Shown: positions 6,478 to 14,454 of the stretch, one piece after another
Layout: each line of letters starts with the position of its first letter
Numbering within the stretch: position 1 is the stretch's first letter
DNA from: Clostridia bacterium
GTDB taxonomy: Bacteria > Bacillota > Clostridia > Oscillospirales > CAG-272
NCBI GenBank assembly: GCA_017461745.1
Contig: JAFTXE010000037.1
Span: 1 to 37,412, forward strand
Reading direction: 5' to 3'
DNA length: 37,412 bases
Made by a program: the position numbers and the translations under genes
The notes under the pieces: model-generated
Told to the model about the DNA's origin: nothing
Database searches by the model: none
Seen by the model: only the letters and a program-made list of their open reading frames with translations

Positions 6478-7485
6478 TTAATCATCAAACGGAGCGTTCA
6501 TATAAGCTTCGCCTGCCTCGTTGGGAACAAAGGTAAGCGTCGCTTGCTTTTCATCTAAGATAGCGTAAAAGGCATACGCCTGATAAAGCTCCTTCAGATA
6601 GTCAAATTTAAGCATTATTGTAGTAGGGGATAGCTCAAGACGCTGAATGACGTAGTAACCGAGGTCGTCCTCAACTACGTCGGATATCTCTCCGATGTCG
6701 AGCGCAAAGGCAATTTTCTCATATTCGTCTGTCATATACCCCTCGGGAATTGCCAAGCCCTCGGCACTCATGTCGCCGTCCTTGCCGTATTCCTCGATAA
6801 GAGCGGATAAATTCTCTCCCCCCGACGCGCGTCTGCTGACCTCTTGAATAGTCTTTTCGGCATCCTCGTCAGCGTGGGGAATAAATACGTGGCGGACGCA
6901 TATAAACTCGTCCTTTATCAAATCGTAAATCTTTTCGTCATCGTTTTCAATAGCGGAAATATCGTCAATATATACGTACATCAGCTCGTTTTTTAAAAGC
7001 TGAAGCTCGGTGCTGTAGCGCAGAAAGTGGTCGGTAAGATGATTTTCCTTAAGGTACTTTTTGTACTTTCTCATACCGCCAAGCTCTTCCGCCATATCCG
7101 ATACCGTTGCGTTGACCTTTTCGATTATCGCTTTCTCTCCAAGACCGATATATACTTCTTCGCAAAGCAATAGAGTGGCGTATCCAGACGTGATATTGGC
7201 ATATACCAGCTCTTTGAGCATTTGTAGATATTTTTCCGCATTTTCGCCCTCGAAAATATCTTCGCCATATCGAGAGGTCAGTATATCTCGATATGTGTAT
7301 GCCACGAATCTCAGTTCTTCAAGATAAACGTCTTTTCCCGCAACCTGACCTACGACAGTCAAATCGTCCCCGTCAGGCTCTATCGGTTTGTATCCCGAGC
7401 AGGACGAAAGGATAATCAGACAACAGAGAAGAAGTGATATAAGTGGAAGAACACAGAGCTTGTGGGTATTTTTATTTTGCCTCAT
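6478..7485 (-). CDS. Parvulin-like peptidyl-prolyl isomerase lipoprotein (PrsA/SurA type), copy 2
   Basis: The product is 335 aa from the ATG at 7485; the frame extends 15 codons further but only into the upstream gene. A lipoprotein signal peptide ends in LSSC (Cys29). A SurA-N-like helical region (~35-180) precedes a parvulin-like core: FICVRHVFIPH, then FALDIGEISDVVEDDLGYYVIQRLEL. PrsA-like proteins catalyse proline isomerisation and help secreted proteins fold outside the membrane. The start overlaps the upstream gene by 14 bases, implying translational coupling. The gene 5493-6452 begins 25 bases further on. Confidence 0.8.
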   Translation of the reverse strand: MRQNKNTHKLCVLPLISLLLCCLIILSSCSGYKPIEPDGDDLTVVGQVAGKDVYLEELRFVAYTYRDILTSRYGEDIFEGENAEKYLQMLKELVYANITSGYATLLLCEEVYIGLGEKAIIEKVNATVSDMAEELGGMRKYKKYLKENHLTDHFLRYSTELQLLKNELMYVYIDDISAIENDDEKIYDLIKDEFICVRHVFIPHADEDAEKTIQEVSRRASGGENLSALIEEYGKDGDMSAEGLAIPEGYMTDEYEKIAFALDIGEISDVVEDDLGYYVIQRLELSPTTIMLKFDYLKELYQAYAFYAILDEKQATLTFVPNEAGEAYMNAPFDD

Positions 7486-8659
7486 TCTTGTTACCGCCCT
7501 GACGCAGAGCACGCTTTGCCTTATCCGCAAGAAGCGCCGCCTTTTTCTTCTTAAAGTGCTTTACTGTAAGAATTACGGCAACAGCAACCAGCACCGCAAC
7601 GCCAACGCAAATGCATACGATAACTATGGTGAACACGTCCGTGCCCGCGTCTATTTTTTCAAGCGCGGTAACGTCAAGTGACTTTGCGTAATCGTTAGGC
7701 TTAAACTCAAGCGTTTCTTTTACCTCGTCAAGCTTTGCGGCAATTACCGAGTCCGCATAGCTGTCGTAGAGAGTTGAGAAATTGTCGTTTATGTATTCGT
7801 CGTCAAGAGCGAGACGCTGAATGACGTAGTAGCAGTCAACGTATTCTCCCGTTCCAAGCTCGCCCTTGGCGCTTATTACGTCGCTATATTCACCTACCTC
7901 AAGAGCGAATGCCGCGTCCTCATAAGCCTTTTCCATAGAGCCGCGCGCAAATGCGTAGCCGTCCGAGGGAATGAGCAGATCTTCGTTAAGAGCGCCGCCT
8001 ATGAGCTTGTACATTGAAGTCGAACCGTCCTTCAAGGCTTTGAGAGAGCTTTCAGCGTTTTCAAGATTTTTCTCAACGTCGTCTCCATCATTATTGGCTA
8101 TCATCAAGTGCCAAGTGCGAACGAAATTTTTCTTCACGTAGGCAATAATATCCTCGTCATCGGTAACTATCTCACCGCTTTTCGCAAGAGCAGCCTCAAT
8201 TCTGCTGTAAAGCAGATCCACGCGAGCAATAAATCTGACGTAGTGGTCGGTCATGTATGATTCTTCAAGAGCGTCGATGTAATCACCGCGCTTGCCTCCG
8301 AAATCCGATTCTACGGTGGAGTCAACGTAGGCTTGTATCCCGTCCTCAAGCTCGTCCTCTGAGTATTCAACGCCGACCTCGTCGCAAAGAGTGAGAATTG
8401 CGTAGTTAGCTATAATATTCTCGCTGATAAGCTCCCAAAGCTCGTCCTCGGTCATGCCGTCGGTCTTGTAGCTGTTTGCGAGGAAGTACAGCTCCTCGTA
8501 ATTCACCTCGTAATCTCCTACCGTGCCGACAACCTTGAGCGCCTGCTTCTCAGGAGAGAGAGCGTGTGACTTACAGCCCGTAAAAAGAGAGAGAGAAGTA
8601 ATTAAAATAAGGCAAATGCAAAGCAGTCGAATAAAAGCTCTACCGCGTTTCGTAATCAT
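7472..8659 (-). CDS. Parvulin-like lipoprotein with C-terminal membrane helix, copy 1
   Basis: The product is 395 aa. The signal peptide ends in the lipobox LFTGC (Cys29). A SurA-N-like segment and a parvulin-like core follow (VRTWHLMIAN ... FALEVGEYSDVIS ... CYYVIQRLAL). Unlike its neighbour it ends in a second membrane helix (~345-372) and a Lys/Arg/Ala-rich cytoplasmic tail, so it would be fixed to the membrane at both ends. The core keeps the G-E-x-S-D-V and Y-Y-V-I-Q motifs, but several parvulin active-site positions look altered, so it may be a chaperone rather than an isomerase. First gene of the - strand operon. Confidence 0.78.
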   Translation of the reverse strand: MITKRGRAFIRLLCICLILITSLSLFTGCKSHALSPEKQALKVVGTVGDYEVNYEELYFLANSYKTDGMTEDELWELISENIIANYAILTLCDEVGVEYSEDELEDGIQAYVDSTVESDFGGKRGDYIDALEESYMTDHYVRFIARVDLLYSRIEAALAKSGEIVTDDEDIIAYVKKNFVRTWHLMIANNDGDDVEKNLENAESSLKALKDGSTSMYKLIGGALNEDLLIPSDGYAFARGSMEKAYEDAAFALEVGEYSDVISAKGELGTGEYVDCYYVIQRLALDDEYINDNFSTLYDSYADSVIAAKLDEVKETLEFKPNDYAKSLDVTALEKIDAGTDVFTIVIVCICVGVAVLVAVAVILTVKHFKKKKAALLADKAKRALRQGGNKNEAK

Positions 8660-8709
8660 AATAACCTCGCTTATATAAATAATTAGATACGTTTACACAT
8701 TTAAATAAT

Positions 8710-8715
8710 ATTATA
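8710..8715 (-). promoter_or_regulatory. Candidate extended -10 promoter of the lipoprotein/NSS operon
   Basis: On the - strand TGATATAAT lies about 50 bases before the 8659 start codon. No convincing -35 is present, so recognition may depend on the extended TG motif. It is the best promoter candidate in this AT-rich gap. Confidence 0.5.
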
Positions 8716-8767
8716 TCATATTTTTATGACTACATTATGAATACGACAAAATATTTTACTGTTATAC

Positions 8768-8804
8768 GAAAAAACGGAGCAGAGAAGATTGCTCCTTCTG
8801 CTCC
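8768..8804 (-). terminator. Terminator of the polysaccharide deacetylase gene
   Basis: An 8-bp stem (GGAGCAGA / TCTGCTCC, 8776-8804) is followed on the - strand by a T run (8768-8774), 8 bases after the stop codon. Confidence 0.75.
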
Positions 8805-8811
8805 TTAATTT

Positions 8812-9672
8812 TTATCTTTGGCTGTATTTAACTCCCACCTCGGCATTTCCGAGAAGCTCGGAGACAGTAACGACCTCGTAGCCTTCCTTGGATATTCTTT
8901 CGAGAATTATTTTCAAAGCCTCGTACGTATTCTCGTAAATATCGTGCATGAGAATAATACTGCCTTCCTTCAAGCCGCTCATTACGTTATTTACGATAGT
9001 ATCAATATTTTCGCTGTTACCCGCAGGGGTTTTATATTTCCAGTCGTTCGAATCCACGCTCCACATAATAACCGAATAGCCGCAGTTCTTTGTGCGCTCG
9101 CTCGTTATTCTTCCGCCGACGGGACGCATGAGCGTCACATTGTAATCACTTTTAATTTTGTGAATAGCATTCAGCGTGTCGCCAAGCTCACTCTTGAAAA
9201 TAGCGTCACTGCACGTGTCGTAATATCTTGACGTAGAGTGAGTATATCCGTGAATTCCTACCTCGTGACCGTTGTCGAGCACATATTTAAGCGCGCTTCC
9301 ACCGTTGTATTCAGTGCCGTCAATACGGTTGCCGACAACGAAAAAGGTGGCGTGAAAGCCGTATTTTTCAAGCTCGTCAACTATGTTTTTAGTGTATACG
9401 TTGTGAGGACCGTCATCAAAGGTAATAGCTATCTGCTTGCCCGAGGACTTGGGCTTGTCCGTTTCGGTGGAGGGAAGAACCTTCATAGCGCTTACGGATG
9501 CGCCACCGCCTATATAATAAGGGGTCTGCGGCTCTGATATAACGTCACTTATGACAGCCGTGACGAGTAATGCCAAAACGAGTATAAAAGCGACGGCAGT
9601 GCAAAGAATAAGCCGCCAGATATTTTTGTTTGTTCCGTGTAGTTGTATAGATATAAATTTTTTAAATCTCAT
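8812..9672 (-). CDS. Membrane-anchored polysaccharide deacetylase (NodB fold, CE4)
   Basis: The product is 286 aa from the ATG at 9672, which has AAAGGCG in RBS position; the longer open frame upstream covers the promoter and is rejected. One membrane helix (~20-42) is followed by an extracellular NodB domain. Motif 1 is ITFDDGP (catalytic/metal Asp86-Asp87) and motif 2 is H141-G-Y-T-H145; late motifs include MWSVDSNDW and ILMHD. CE4 enzymes remove acetyl groups from peptidoglycan or other cell-surface sugars using a divalent metal. The usual RPPYG motif reads RPVGG here, a small departure. It is monocistronic, with a clear promoter and terminator. Confidence 0.9.
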   Translation of the reverse strand: MRFKKFISIQLHGTNKNIWRLILCTAVAFILVLALLVTAVISDVISEPQTPYYIGGGASVSAMKVLPSTETDKPKSSGKQIAITFDDGPHNVYTKNIVDELEKYGFHATFFVVGNRIDGTEYNGGSALKYVLDNGHEVGIHGYTHSTSRYYDTCSDAIFKSELGDTLNAIHKIKSDYNVTLMRPVGGRITSERTKNCGYSVIMWSVDSNDWKYKTPAGNSENIDTIVNNVMSGLKEGSIILMHDIYENTYEALKIILERISKEGYEVVTVSELLGNAEVGVKYSQR

Positions 9673-9703
9673 ATGTAAACGCCTTTGTTTCCGTGATGAA
9701 TCT

Positions 9704-9732
9704 ATTATACAGAATAAATAATAAAAAGTCAA
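9704..9732 (-). promoter_or_regulatory. Promoter of the polysaccharide deacetylase gene
   Basis: On the - strand: -35 TTGACT (9727-9732), 17-base spacer, -10 TATAAT (9704-9709), about 30 bases before the ATG. Confidence 0.8.
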
Positions 9733-9821
9733 TATTTGCTTGGAAAAGTTTACATATAAAGCAATAAAAAAATCTGATTTTCCGTGAAAATAAAAAAAAG
9801 AAAAAAACTTCAAAAAAAGTG

Positions 9822-9850
9822 TTGACAAACGGAATAATCTGTGGTATAAT
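9822..9850 (+). promoter_or_regulatory. tRNA operon promoter
   Basis: Consensus -35 TTGACA (9822-9827), 17-base spacer, -10 TATAAT (9845-9850), 31 bases before the first tRNA base. Confidence 0.88.
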
Positions 9851-9881
9851 ATTTGAGCGTTCGACGGTGAACGTAAAGTTT

Positions 9882-9958
9882 GGCGGGATAGCTCAGCTGG
9901 CTAGAGCAACCGGTTCATACCCGGTAGGTCATGGGTTCAAATCCAATTCCCGCTACCA
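9882..9958 (+). tRNA. tRNA-Met (CAT), elongator type
   Basis: 77 bases with encoded CCA. All four arms fold: acceptor (G1:T72 wobble, then six pairs), D stem GCTC/GAGC, anticodon stem ACCGG/CCGGT with loop TTCATAC. The G1:T72 pair and GGTTCATACC loop context match the elongator tRNA-Met of Bacillus rather than the initiator, or the lysidine-modified tRNA-Ile. The T stem has an internal G51/A63 mismatch. Confidence 0.93.
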
Positions 9959-9960
9959 TC

Positions 9961-10035
9961 GGCCCGTTGGTCAAGCGGCTAAGACACCGCCCTTTCACGG
10001 CGGTAACGGGAGTTCGATTCTCCCACGGGTCACCA
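9961..10035 (+). tRNA. tRNA-Glu (TTC)
   Basis: 75 bases with encoded CCA. The acceptor stem GGCCCGT/ACGGGTC, anticodon stem CCGCC/GGCGG, loop CTTTCAC and T loop TTCGATT all fold. It is two bases after tRNA-Met and co-transcribed with it. Confidence 0.96.
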
Positions 10036-10041
10036 AAAAAG

Positions 10042-10075
10042 ATAACATCCGAACTTTGTTCGGATGTTATTTTTT
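10042..10075 (+). terminator. tRNA operon terminator
   Basis: A perfect 13-bp stem (ATAACATCCGAAC / GTTCGGATGTTAT) with a TTT loop is followed by a T run. Confidence 0.9.
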
Positions 10076-10105
10076 ACTTTTATCTATCAATTAGACGCTA
10101 TTTCA

Positions 10106-10129
10106 GAGCGAGGTCACACGACCTCGCTC
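10106..10129. repeat. Perfect 10-bp inverted repeat downstream of hsp20
   Basis: GAGCGAGGTC-ACAC-GACCTCGCTC forms a strong hairpin. A second, smaller palindrome lies at 10164-10180 (GCTTTTTT-C-AAAAAAGC). Neither has a classical T tract, but together they are the only candidates for stopping the - strand hsp20 transcript. Confidence 0.55.
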
Positions 10130-10209
10130 AGTTCTTGTAAAACGAAAGGCGCTTTTTCGCTAAGCTTTTTTCAAAAAAGCGTAAATCATGTCTCAACGCG
10201 CTCGATCAT

Positions 10210-10644
10210 TTATTGAATTTCAAGCTGTCTGCCTTCTTTGCGCTTGACCTCTTCCTTGGGAAGTGTCATAGTGAGAACGCCGTTCTTATAGGAAGCGGAG
10301 ATTTCGTCGCTCTTGATTCCTTCAAGGTCAAAGCTTCTTGTGTAAGAGCCATAGGAGCGCTCTCTCCTGATATAATTGTTATTTTCATCCTTCTTGTCGT
10401 TCTCCGCGCTGTGTTTTGCGTGAATGGTTAGATAGCCGTCTCTGACTTCGGCGCTGATATCCTCCTTTGAAAAACCAGGAAGCTCCGCTTCAAGAATATA
10501 GGCGTGCTCGGTTTCGCGGATATCGGTTTTGAAGGCAGGAAGCTGCCGTCCGAAAAAGCGCTTTTCAAATTCCTCCATTTCTTTGAAAGGGTCGAATGCG
10601 GAAAATAAAGAGTTACCGCGAGCAAATGGTGTGAGTTCAAACAT
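10210..10644 (-). CDS. hsp20: Hsp20/alpha-crystallin small heat-shock protein
   Basis: The product is 144 aa. A short N-terminal arm (DPFKEMEEFEKRFF) leads into an alpha-crystallin domain (~36-132): TDIRETEHAYILEAELPGF, VRDGYLTIHA, then SYKNGVLTMTLPK, which ends in the typical G-V-L motif. Small heat-shock proteins hold unfolding proteins in oligomers without ATP. RBS AAGGAGG lies 8 bases before the ATG. A perfect CIRCE operator lies 163 bases upstream (10807-10833), so repression by HrcA is likely. The leader also contains facing AAAAAGCG / CGCTTTTT arms (~10689 and ~10735) that could fold. Confidence 0.93.
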   Translation of the reverse strand: MFELTPFARGNSLFSAFDPFKEMEEFEKRFFGRQLPAFKTDIRETEHAYILEAELPGFSKEDISAEVRDGYLTIHAKHSAENDKKDENNNYIRRERSYGSYTRSFDLEGIKSDEISASYKNGVLTMTLPKEEVKRKEGRQLEIQ

Positions 10645-10806
10645 AACAGAATCCTCCTTGTAAGTTTGTTATTTAAATAGTGTTAGCAAAAAGCGTTGAA
10701 TTAATGCGGGACATTGGCGCCTTGATCTCGCTATCGCTTTTTACGTGATAATGATACACCAAAAATATTAAATGGAAATGTCTATTCTGTGTTAAAAATG
10801 TAAATA

Positions 10807-10833
10807 TTAGCACTCGATATAATGGAGTGCTAA
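10807..10833. promoter_or_regulatory. CIRCE operator (HrcA binding site)
   Basis: Perfect consensus TTAGCACTC-N9-GAGTGCTAA. HrcA represses heat-shock genes through this site. It lies between divergent hsp20 (-) and pyk (+). Assignment to hsp20 is by function, since pyk has its own promoter 130 bases away. No convincing - strand promoter is visible beside it. Confidence 0.93.
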
Positions 10834-10960
10834 TAAAAATATTGAAATACGTTGAAAATATAATACAAAAGCTTTGAAAATATAGCAGTTAAAAATTGTA
10901 GTTGCTAAGAATTGACTTGCCGCTCACAACTAAAAATAATTGATTTAATTGAATTTCATA

Positions 10961-10989
10961 TTGACAAAAAAATTGGGTTATGATATAAT
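10961..10989 (+). promoter_or_regulatory. pyk promoter
   Basis: -35 TTGACA (10961-10966), 17-base spacer ending in TGA, -10 TATAAT (10984-10989). Confidence 0.87.
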
Positions 10990-11024
10990 TGATAGGAAAT
11001 TTTTTTAATCGGAGAACCCAAAAA

Positions 11025-12437
11025 ATGAGAAAAACCAAAATCGTATGTACCATCGGACCTGCGTGTAATAACGAGGAGACCTTAACGCAAATGTGCCTTG
11101 CGGGAATGAACGTGGCAAGACTTAACTTTTCCCACGGAACTCACGAGGAGCATCGCAAAAATATACAGCTTATCAAGCGCGTAAGAGAAAAGCTTGGTAT
11201 GCCGATAGCCATTCTTCTTGATACAAAAGGACCCGAGTACCGTATAAAGACCTTCAAGGACGGAAAGATATTTCTTAAGGAAGGCGATAAATTTATTTTT
11301 ACCTCGGATAATATAGAGGGAGACGAGACTCGTGTCTCCGTTAACTACAAAGGACTTCCCGCCGAGATGAATAAGGGCGAGCATATTTTGTTGAATAACG
11401 GTCTCGTTATTTTCGAGGTCGAGTCCACAGACCAAGCAAATATATACTGTAAGGTGCTCGTCGGCGGAGAGATTTCCAACCGAAAGAGCATGAGCTTCCC
11501 CAATAAAGTATTAAAACAGATATACCTCAGTGATTATGATAAAAAGGACTTGCTTTTCGGTATAGAAAACGAGGTCGATTTTATCGCTTGCTCCTTCGTT
11601 TCAGTACGTCAGGACCTCGTTGACGTTAAGGAATTTCTTCATGCAAACGGCGGCGATGATATTGATATTATCGCAAAGATAGAGAATCGATCAGGCGTCG
11701 ATAACATAAAGGAAATTGTCAAGGAATGCGAGGGAATAATGATTGGCAGAGGAGACATGGGAGTAGAGATACCCTTTGAGGAGCTGCCTGGAATACAGAA
11801 GCATCTTATAACCACCTGCCGTTTGCTTGGCAAGCGAGTTATAACCGCGACGGAAATGCTTGAATCTATGATACACAATCCCCGTCCGACGCGAGCGGAA
11901 ATATCCGACGTCGCAAACGCCGTTTACGACGGAACGAGCGCTATCATGCTGTCGGGTGAGACGGCGGCGGGACATTATCCCGTGCTTACGGTAAAAACGA
12001 TGGCGAGAATTGCGCTTCAGACCGAGCAGAATATCAATTATAAAAAGATATTCCACGATTCTGATTTTATAATCAGAAATACCGTTGACGCTATTTCACA
12101 CGCAACCTGCGGTATGGCTATAGATATTGAGGCGAAGGCAATTGCCGTTTGCTCGCTTTCGGGAATGACGGCAAGAATGGTCTCCCGTTTCCGCTGTCCC
12201 ATAGATATCCTCGGAGTTACAACGGACGAGCGTACGTGGCGTAAGCTTGCGCTTTCATGGGGTGTAACACCCGTCATGAGCGAAATGTTCAATTCTCTTG
12301 ATGTTTTGTTCTATACGGCGCAGAAGATGGCTAAGGCAACCATGAACCTCGATAAAGGCGATAGAATAGTTATTACGGGCGGAGTTACAAACGGCTCCTC
12401 GGGTAATACCAATCTTATTAAGGTCGAAACGATATAA
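11025..12437 (+). CDS. pyk: Pyruvate kinase
   Basis: The product is 470 aa. It transfers phosphate from phosphoenolpyruvate to ADP in the last step of glycolysis (cytoplasm, K+/Mg2+ dependent). It starts TKIVCTIGPAC and has NFSHG, LDTKGPEYR, IIAKIENRSG (catalytic Lys), MIGRGDMGVEIPFEELPGIQ and LSGETAAGHYP, i.e. a full A/B barrel, followed by the C-terminal allosteric domain. It lacks the extra PEP-utiliser-like C-terminal domain found in some Bacillus enzymes. The ATG at 11025 has GGAG 8-10 bases upstream (11011-11014); the open frame begins 12 codons earlier, inside the promoter. It is a single-gene transcript ending in a strong terminator. Confidence 0.96.
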   Translation: MRKTKIVCTIGPACNNEETLTQMCLAGMNVARLNFSHGTHEEHRKNIQLIKRVREKLGMPIAILLDTKGPEYRIKTFKDGKIFLKEGDKFIFTSDNIEGDETRVSVNYKGLPAEMNKGEHILLNNGLVIFEVESTDQANIYCKVLVGGEISNRKSMSFPNKVLKQIYLSDYDKKDLLFGIENEVDFIACSFVSVRQDLVDVKEFLHANGGDDIDIIAKIENRSGVDNIKEIVKECEGIMIGRGDMGVEIPFEELPGIQKHLITTCRLLGKRVITATEMLESMIHNPRPTRAEISDVANAVYDGTSAIMLSGETAAGHYPVLTVKTMARIALQTEQNINYKKIFHDSDFIIRNTVDAISHATCGMAIDIEAKAIAVCSLSGMTARMVSRFRCPIDILGVTTDERTWRKLALSWGVTPVMSEMFNSLDVLFYTAQKMAKATMNLDKGDRIVITGGVTNGSSGNTNLIKVETI

Positions 12438-12440
12438 AAT

Positions 12441-12488
12441 AAAAACAAGATGCTGAGCCATTAGCTTTTGACTCAGCATCTTGTTTTT
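12441..12488. terminator. Bidirectional terminator between pyk and folD
   Basis: A perfect 17-bp stem (arms 12441-12457 and 12472-12488) with A and T tracts on both sides serves the convergent pyk (+) and folD (-) genes. Confidence 0.9.
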
Positions 12489-13340
12489 TTATTTAACCGA
12501 ATTTTTAGCCGCTGTCAGCGTGTTTTGCATAAGCATCGTGATGGTCATAGGACCGACACCGCCAGGGACGGGAGTGATATACGATGCCTTAGGCTCAACG
12601 GATGCAAAATCAACGTCACCCGTAAGCTTTCCGTCGGGTCTGCGATTCATTCCGACGTCAATTACTACAGCCCCGTCCTTTACCATGTCTCCCGTAAAGA
12701 AGTCAGCCTTTCCGATAGCCGCTACCAAAATATCAGCTCGGCGGCAGACCTCTGAGAGATTTTTGGTCTTGCTGTGACATACTGTAACCGTACCGCTCTT
12801 GTGAAGTAAAAGCATTGCCTGAGGCTTTCCAACGATGTTGGAGCGTCCTACGACAACGCATTCCTTGCCGCACACGTCAATGCCGCTGCGTTCAAGTAAA
12901 GCCATAACACCTGCCGGAGTGCAGGGAAGAAAGGAGTAATCACCAATCATTATTTTTCCAACGTTGTAAGGATGGAATGCGTCAACGTCCTTGTGAGGCG
13001 CAATTCGCAGAATTACCTCATTTTCGTCAAGGTGACGGGGGAGGGGAAGCTGACAGAGAATACCGTGTATCTTATCGCTTGCGTTAAGCTTGTCGACGAG
13101 GGCGTTCAATTCCTCCTGAGTGGTCGATGCGGGAAGCTCGTAAGCCTCGGAGTAAAAGCCAACCTCCTCGCAGGCGCGTCGCTTATTGCGGACGTAGACC
13201 TGAGACGCGGCATCGTCTCCGACTATAATCACCGCAAGCCCTGGGCGAAAGCCGTACTTACTCTCAAATTCCGCGGCTTGCTGCTTTATTTCATTTCTTA
13301 TTTCAGCGGAAATAGCCTTTCCGTCAATAATTTTTGCCAT
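12489..13340 (-). CDS. folD: Bifunctional methylenetetrahydrofolate dehydrogenase/cyclohydrolase
   Basis: The product is 283 aa. FolD oxidises 5,10-methylene-THF with NADP+ and hydrolyses methenyl-THF to 10-formyl-THF, feeding purine and formyl-Met synthesis. Visible motifs: YVRNK (catalytic Lys within Y-x-x-x-K), QLPLP, PCTPAGVMALL, VVGRSNIVGKP (Rossmann cofactor site) and PVPGGVGPMTITML near the C-terminus. Last gene of the - strand group M16-M16-lgt-folD, 25 bases after lgt. The folate theme recurs at folT-folC, 5 kb away. Confidence 0.96.
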   Translation of the reverse strand: MAKIIDGKAISAEIRNEIKQQAAEFESKYGFRPGLAVIIVGDDAASQVYVRNKRRACEEVGFYSEAYELPASTTQEELNALVDKLNASDKIHGILCQLPLPRHLDENEVILRIAPHKDVDAFHPYNVGKIMIGDYSFLPCTPAGVMALLERSGIDVCGKECVVVGRSNIVGKPQAMLLLHKSGTVTVCHSKTKNLSEVCRRADILVAAIGKADFFTGDMVKDGAVVIDVGMNRRPDGKLTGDVDFASVEPKASYITPVPGGVGPMTITMLMQNTLTAAKNSVK

Positions 13341-13365
13341 TGTTTTTTCCTTTCAAGTAGATTAA

Positions 13366-14424
13366 TCAATTATTATTGTCATCATGAACGTCGTTTTCAA
13401 TTCCGAAAATCTTTTGTAGCTTGTCGGAAACGTCGTTAGGCGCGTCTGTATCCTCTTGACATGGCTCATCGGCGCTGTCAATTTCAACGTCAACTTGAGT
13501 AGCCTCTATATGCTCAAGCTCCGTCTCATTTTCGGATATGCCCATAGAAGCGGTAGTAACGAATTTTGGATATGCGGCGTCGTAGCTTTCGGCAGTAAGC
13601 TTAGCTCTGCGAGCCTTGAGGAGATTTACAGTAAGCAAAAGTGCGCCGACAACGAAGCAGATAAATCCAACTACCTGAGATATTCTGAATACTCCGACGT
13701 AAAGGCTGTCGGTTCTCAGTCCCTCGATAAACATTCTGCCAAATCCGTACCAGGTGATATACATGAGAAATACCTGACCGTCAAACTTTTTCTTCTTGTA
13801 GAGCGCGTTTATAATGATAAAGCCGAGAATATTCCATAACGATTCATAAAGGAAGGTCGGGTGGAAGTAGTGCATTCTCGTTGCGCTTTCAATATTGGGT
13901 ATAAGTCCCATTCTTGCAAAGTAAAGCAGACTTCCTTCAAGAACCTCCTCGCCGTAAGCCTCTCCGTTGAAGAAGTTGCCCCAACGACCGAGGAACTGAC
14001 CTATCATCACACCCGGAGCTACCGCGTCGAACATCTTAAGAAATTTGATCTTTTTGTGCTTGCACACGAGGAATATGGTGAGTCCGCCCGCAATTATAGC
14101 GCCGTATATAGCGAGTCCGCCCTCCCATATAGCTATCATGTCGTAAAAGCTGTCGTACTTGTCAAGCGAGGTCAGCACGTAATAAAGACGTGCGCCTATA
14201 ATACCGAATATAACGGTAAATATAGCAATATCAAGAACGTGGTCAAAAATTATCCCCTCTTGCTTAGCTCTCAGTGAGCAATAGGTAAAGGCGAGAATAA
14301 TGCCTAAAGTGATTATAATACCGTACCATCTGACCTCAATTCCGCCGAAAACGGGAATTGTAAAGGCAACGGGATCAAGCTGAAAGCTTTCAATTCCAAA
14401 CCCTGGGAAAGAAACCGTAATCAT
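13366..14424 (-). CDS. lgt: Prolipoprotein diacylglyceryl transferase
   Basis: The product is 352 aa. Lgt transfers diacylglycerol from phosphatidylglycerol to the lipobox cysteine of prolipoproteins in the cytoplasmic membrane. About seven membrane helices are visible. Family motifs: GGLAIYGAIIAG, the signature GRWGNFFNGEAYG (~146-158), HPTFLYES and GRMFIEGLRTDSL. The core ends near residue 275; residues 276-352 are an acidic, Glu/Asp-rich, probably disordered tail that typical Lgt proteins lack. The two lipoproteins at 6478-8659 are likely substrates. It lies 30 bases after the M16 peptidase gene. Confidence 0.95.
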   Translation of the reverse strand: MITVSFPGFGIESFQLDPVAFTIPVFGGIEVRWYGIIITLGIILAFTYCSLRAKQEGIIFDHVLDIAIFTVIFGIIGARLYYVLTSLDKYDSFYDMIAIWEGGLAIYGAIIAGGLTIFLVCKHKKIKFLKMFDAVAPGVMIGQFLGRWGNFFNGEAYGEEVLEGSLLYFARMGLIPNIESATRMHYFHPTFLYESLWNILGFIIINALYKKKKFDGQVFLMYITWYGFGRMFIEGLRTDSLYVGVFRISQVVGFICFVVGALLLTVNLLKARRAKLTAESYDAAYPKFVTTASMGISENETELEHIEATQVDVEIDSADEPCQEDTDAPNDVSDKLQKIFGIENDVHDDNNN

Positions 14425-14454
14425 AAATTCACCTCTGAAAATAATATTGTATCG

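Noticed and set aside
9673..9828. 52-residue N-terminal extension of the polysaccharide deacetylase
   Set aside because: It spans the promoter at 9704-9732 and has no RBS.
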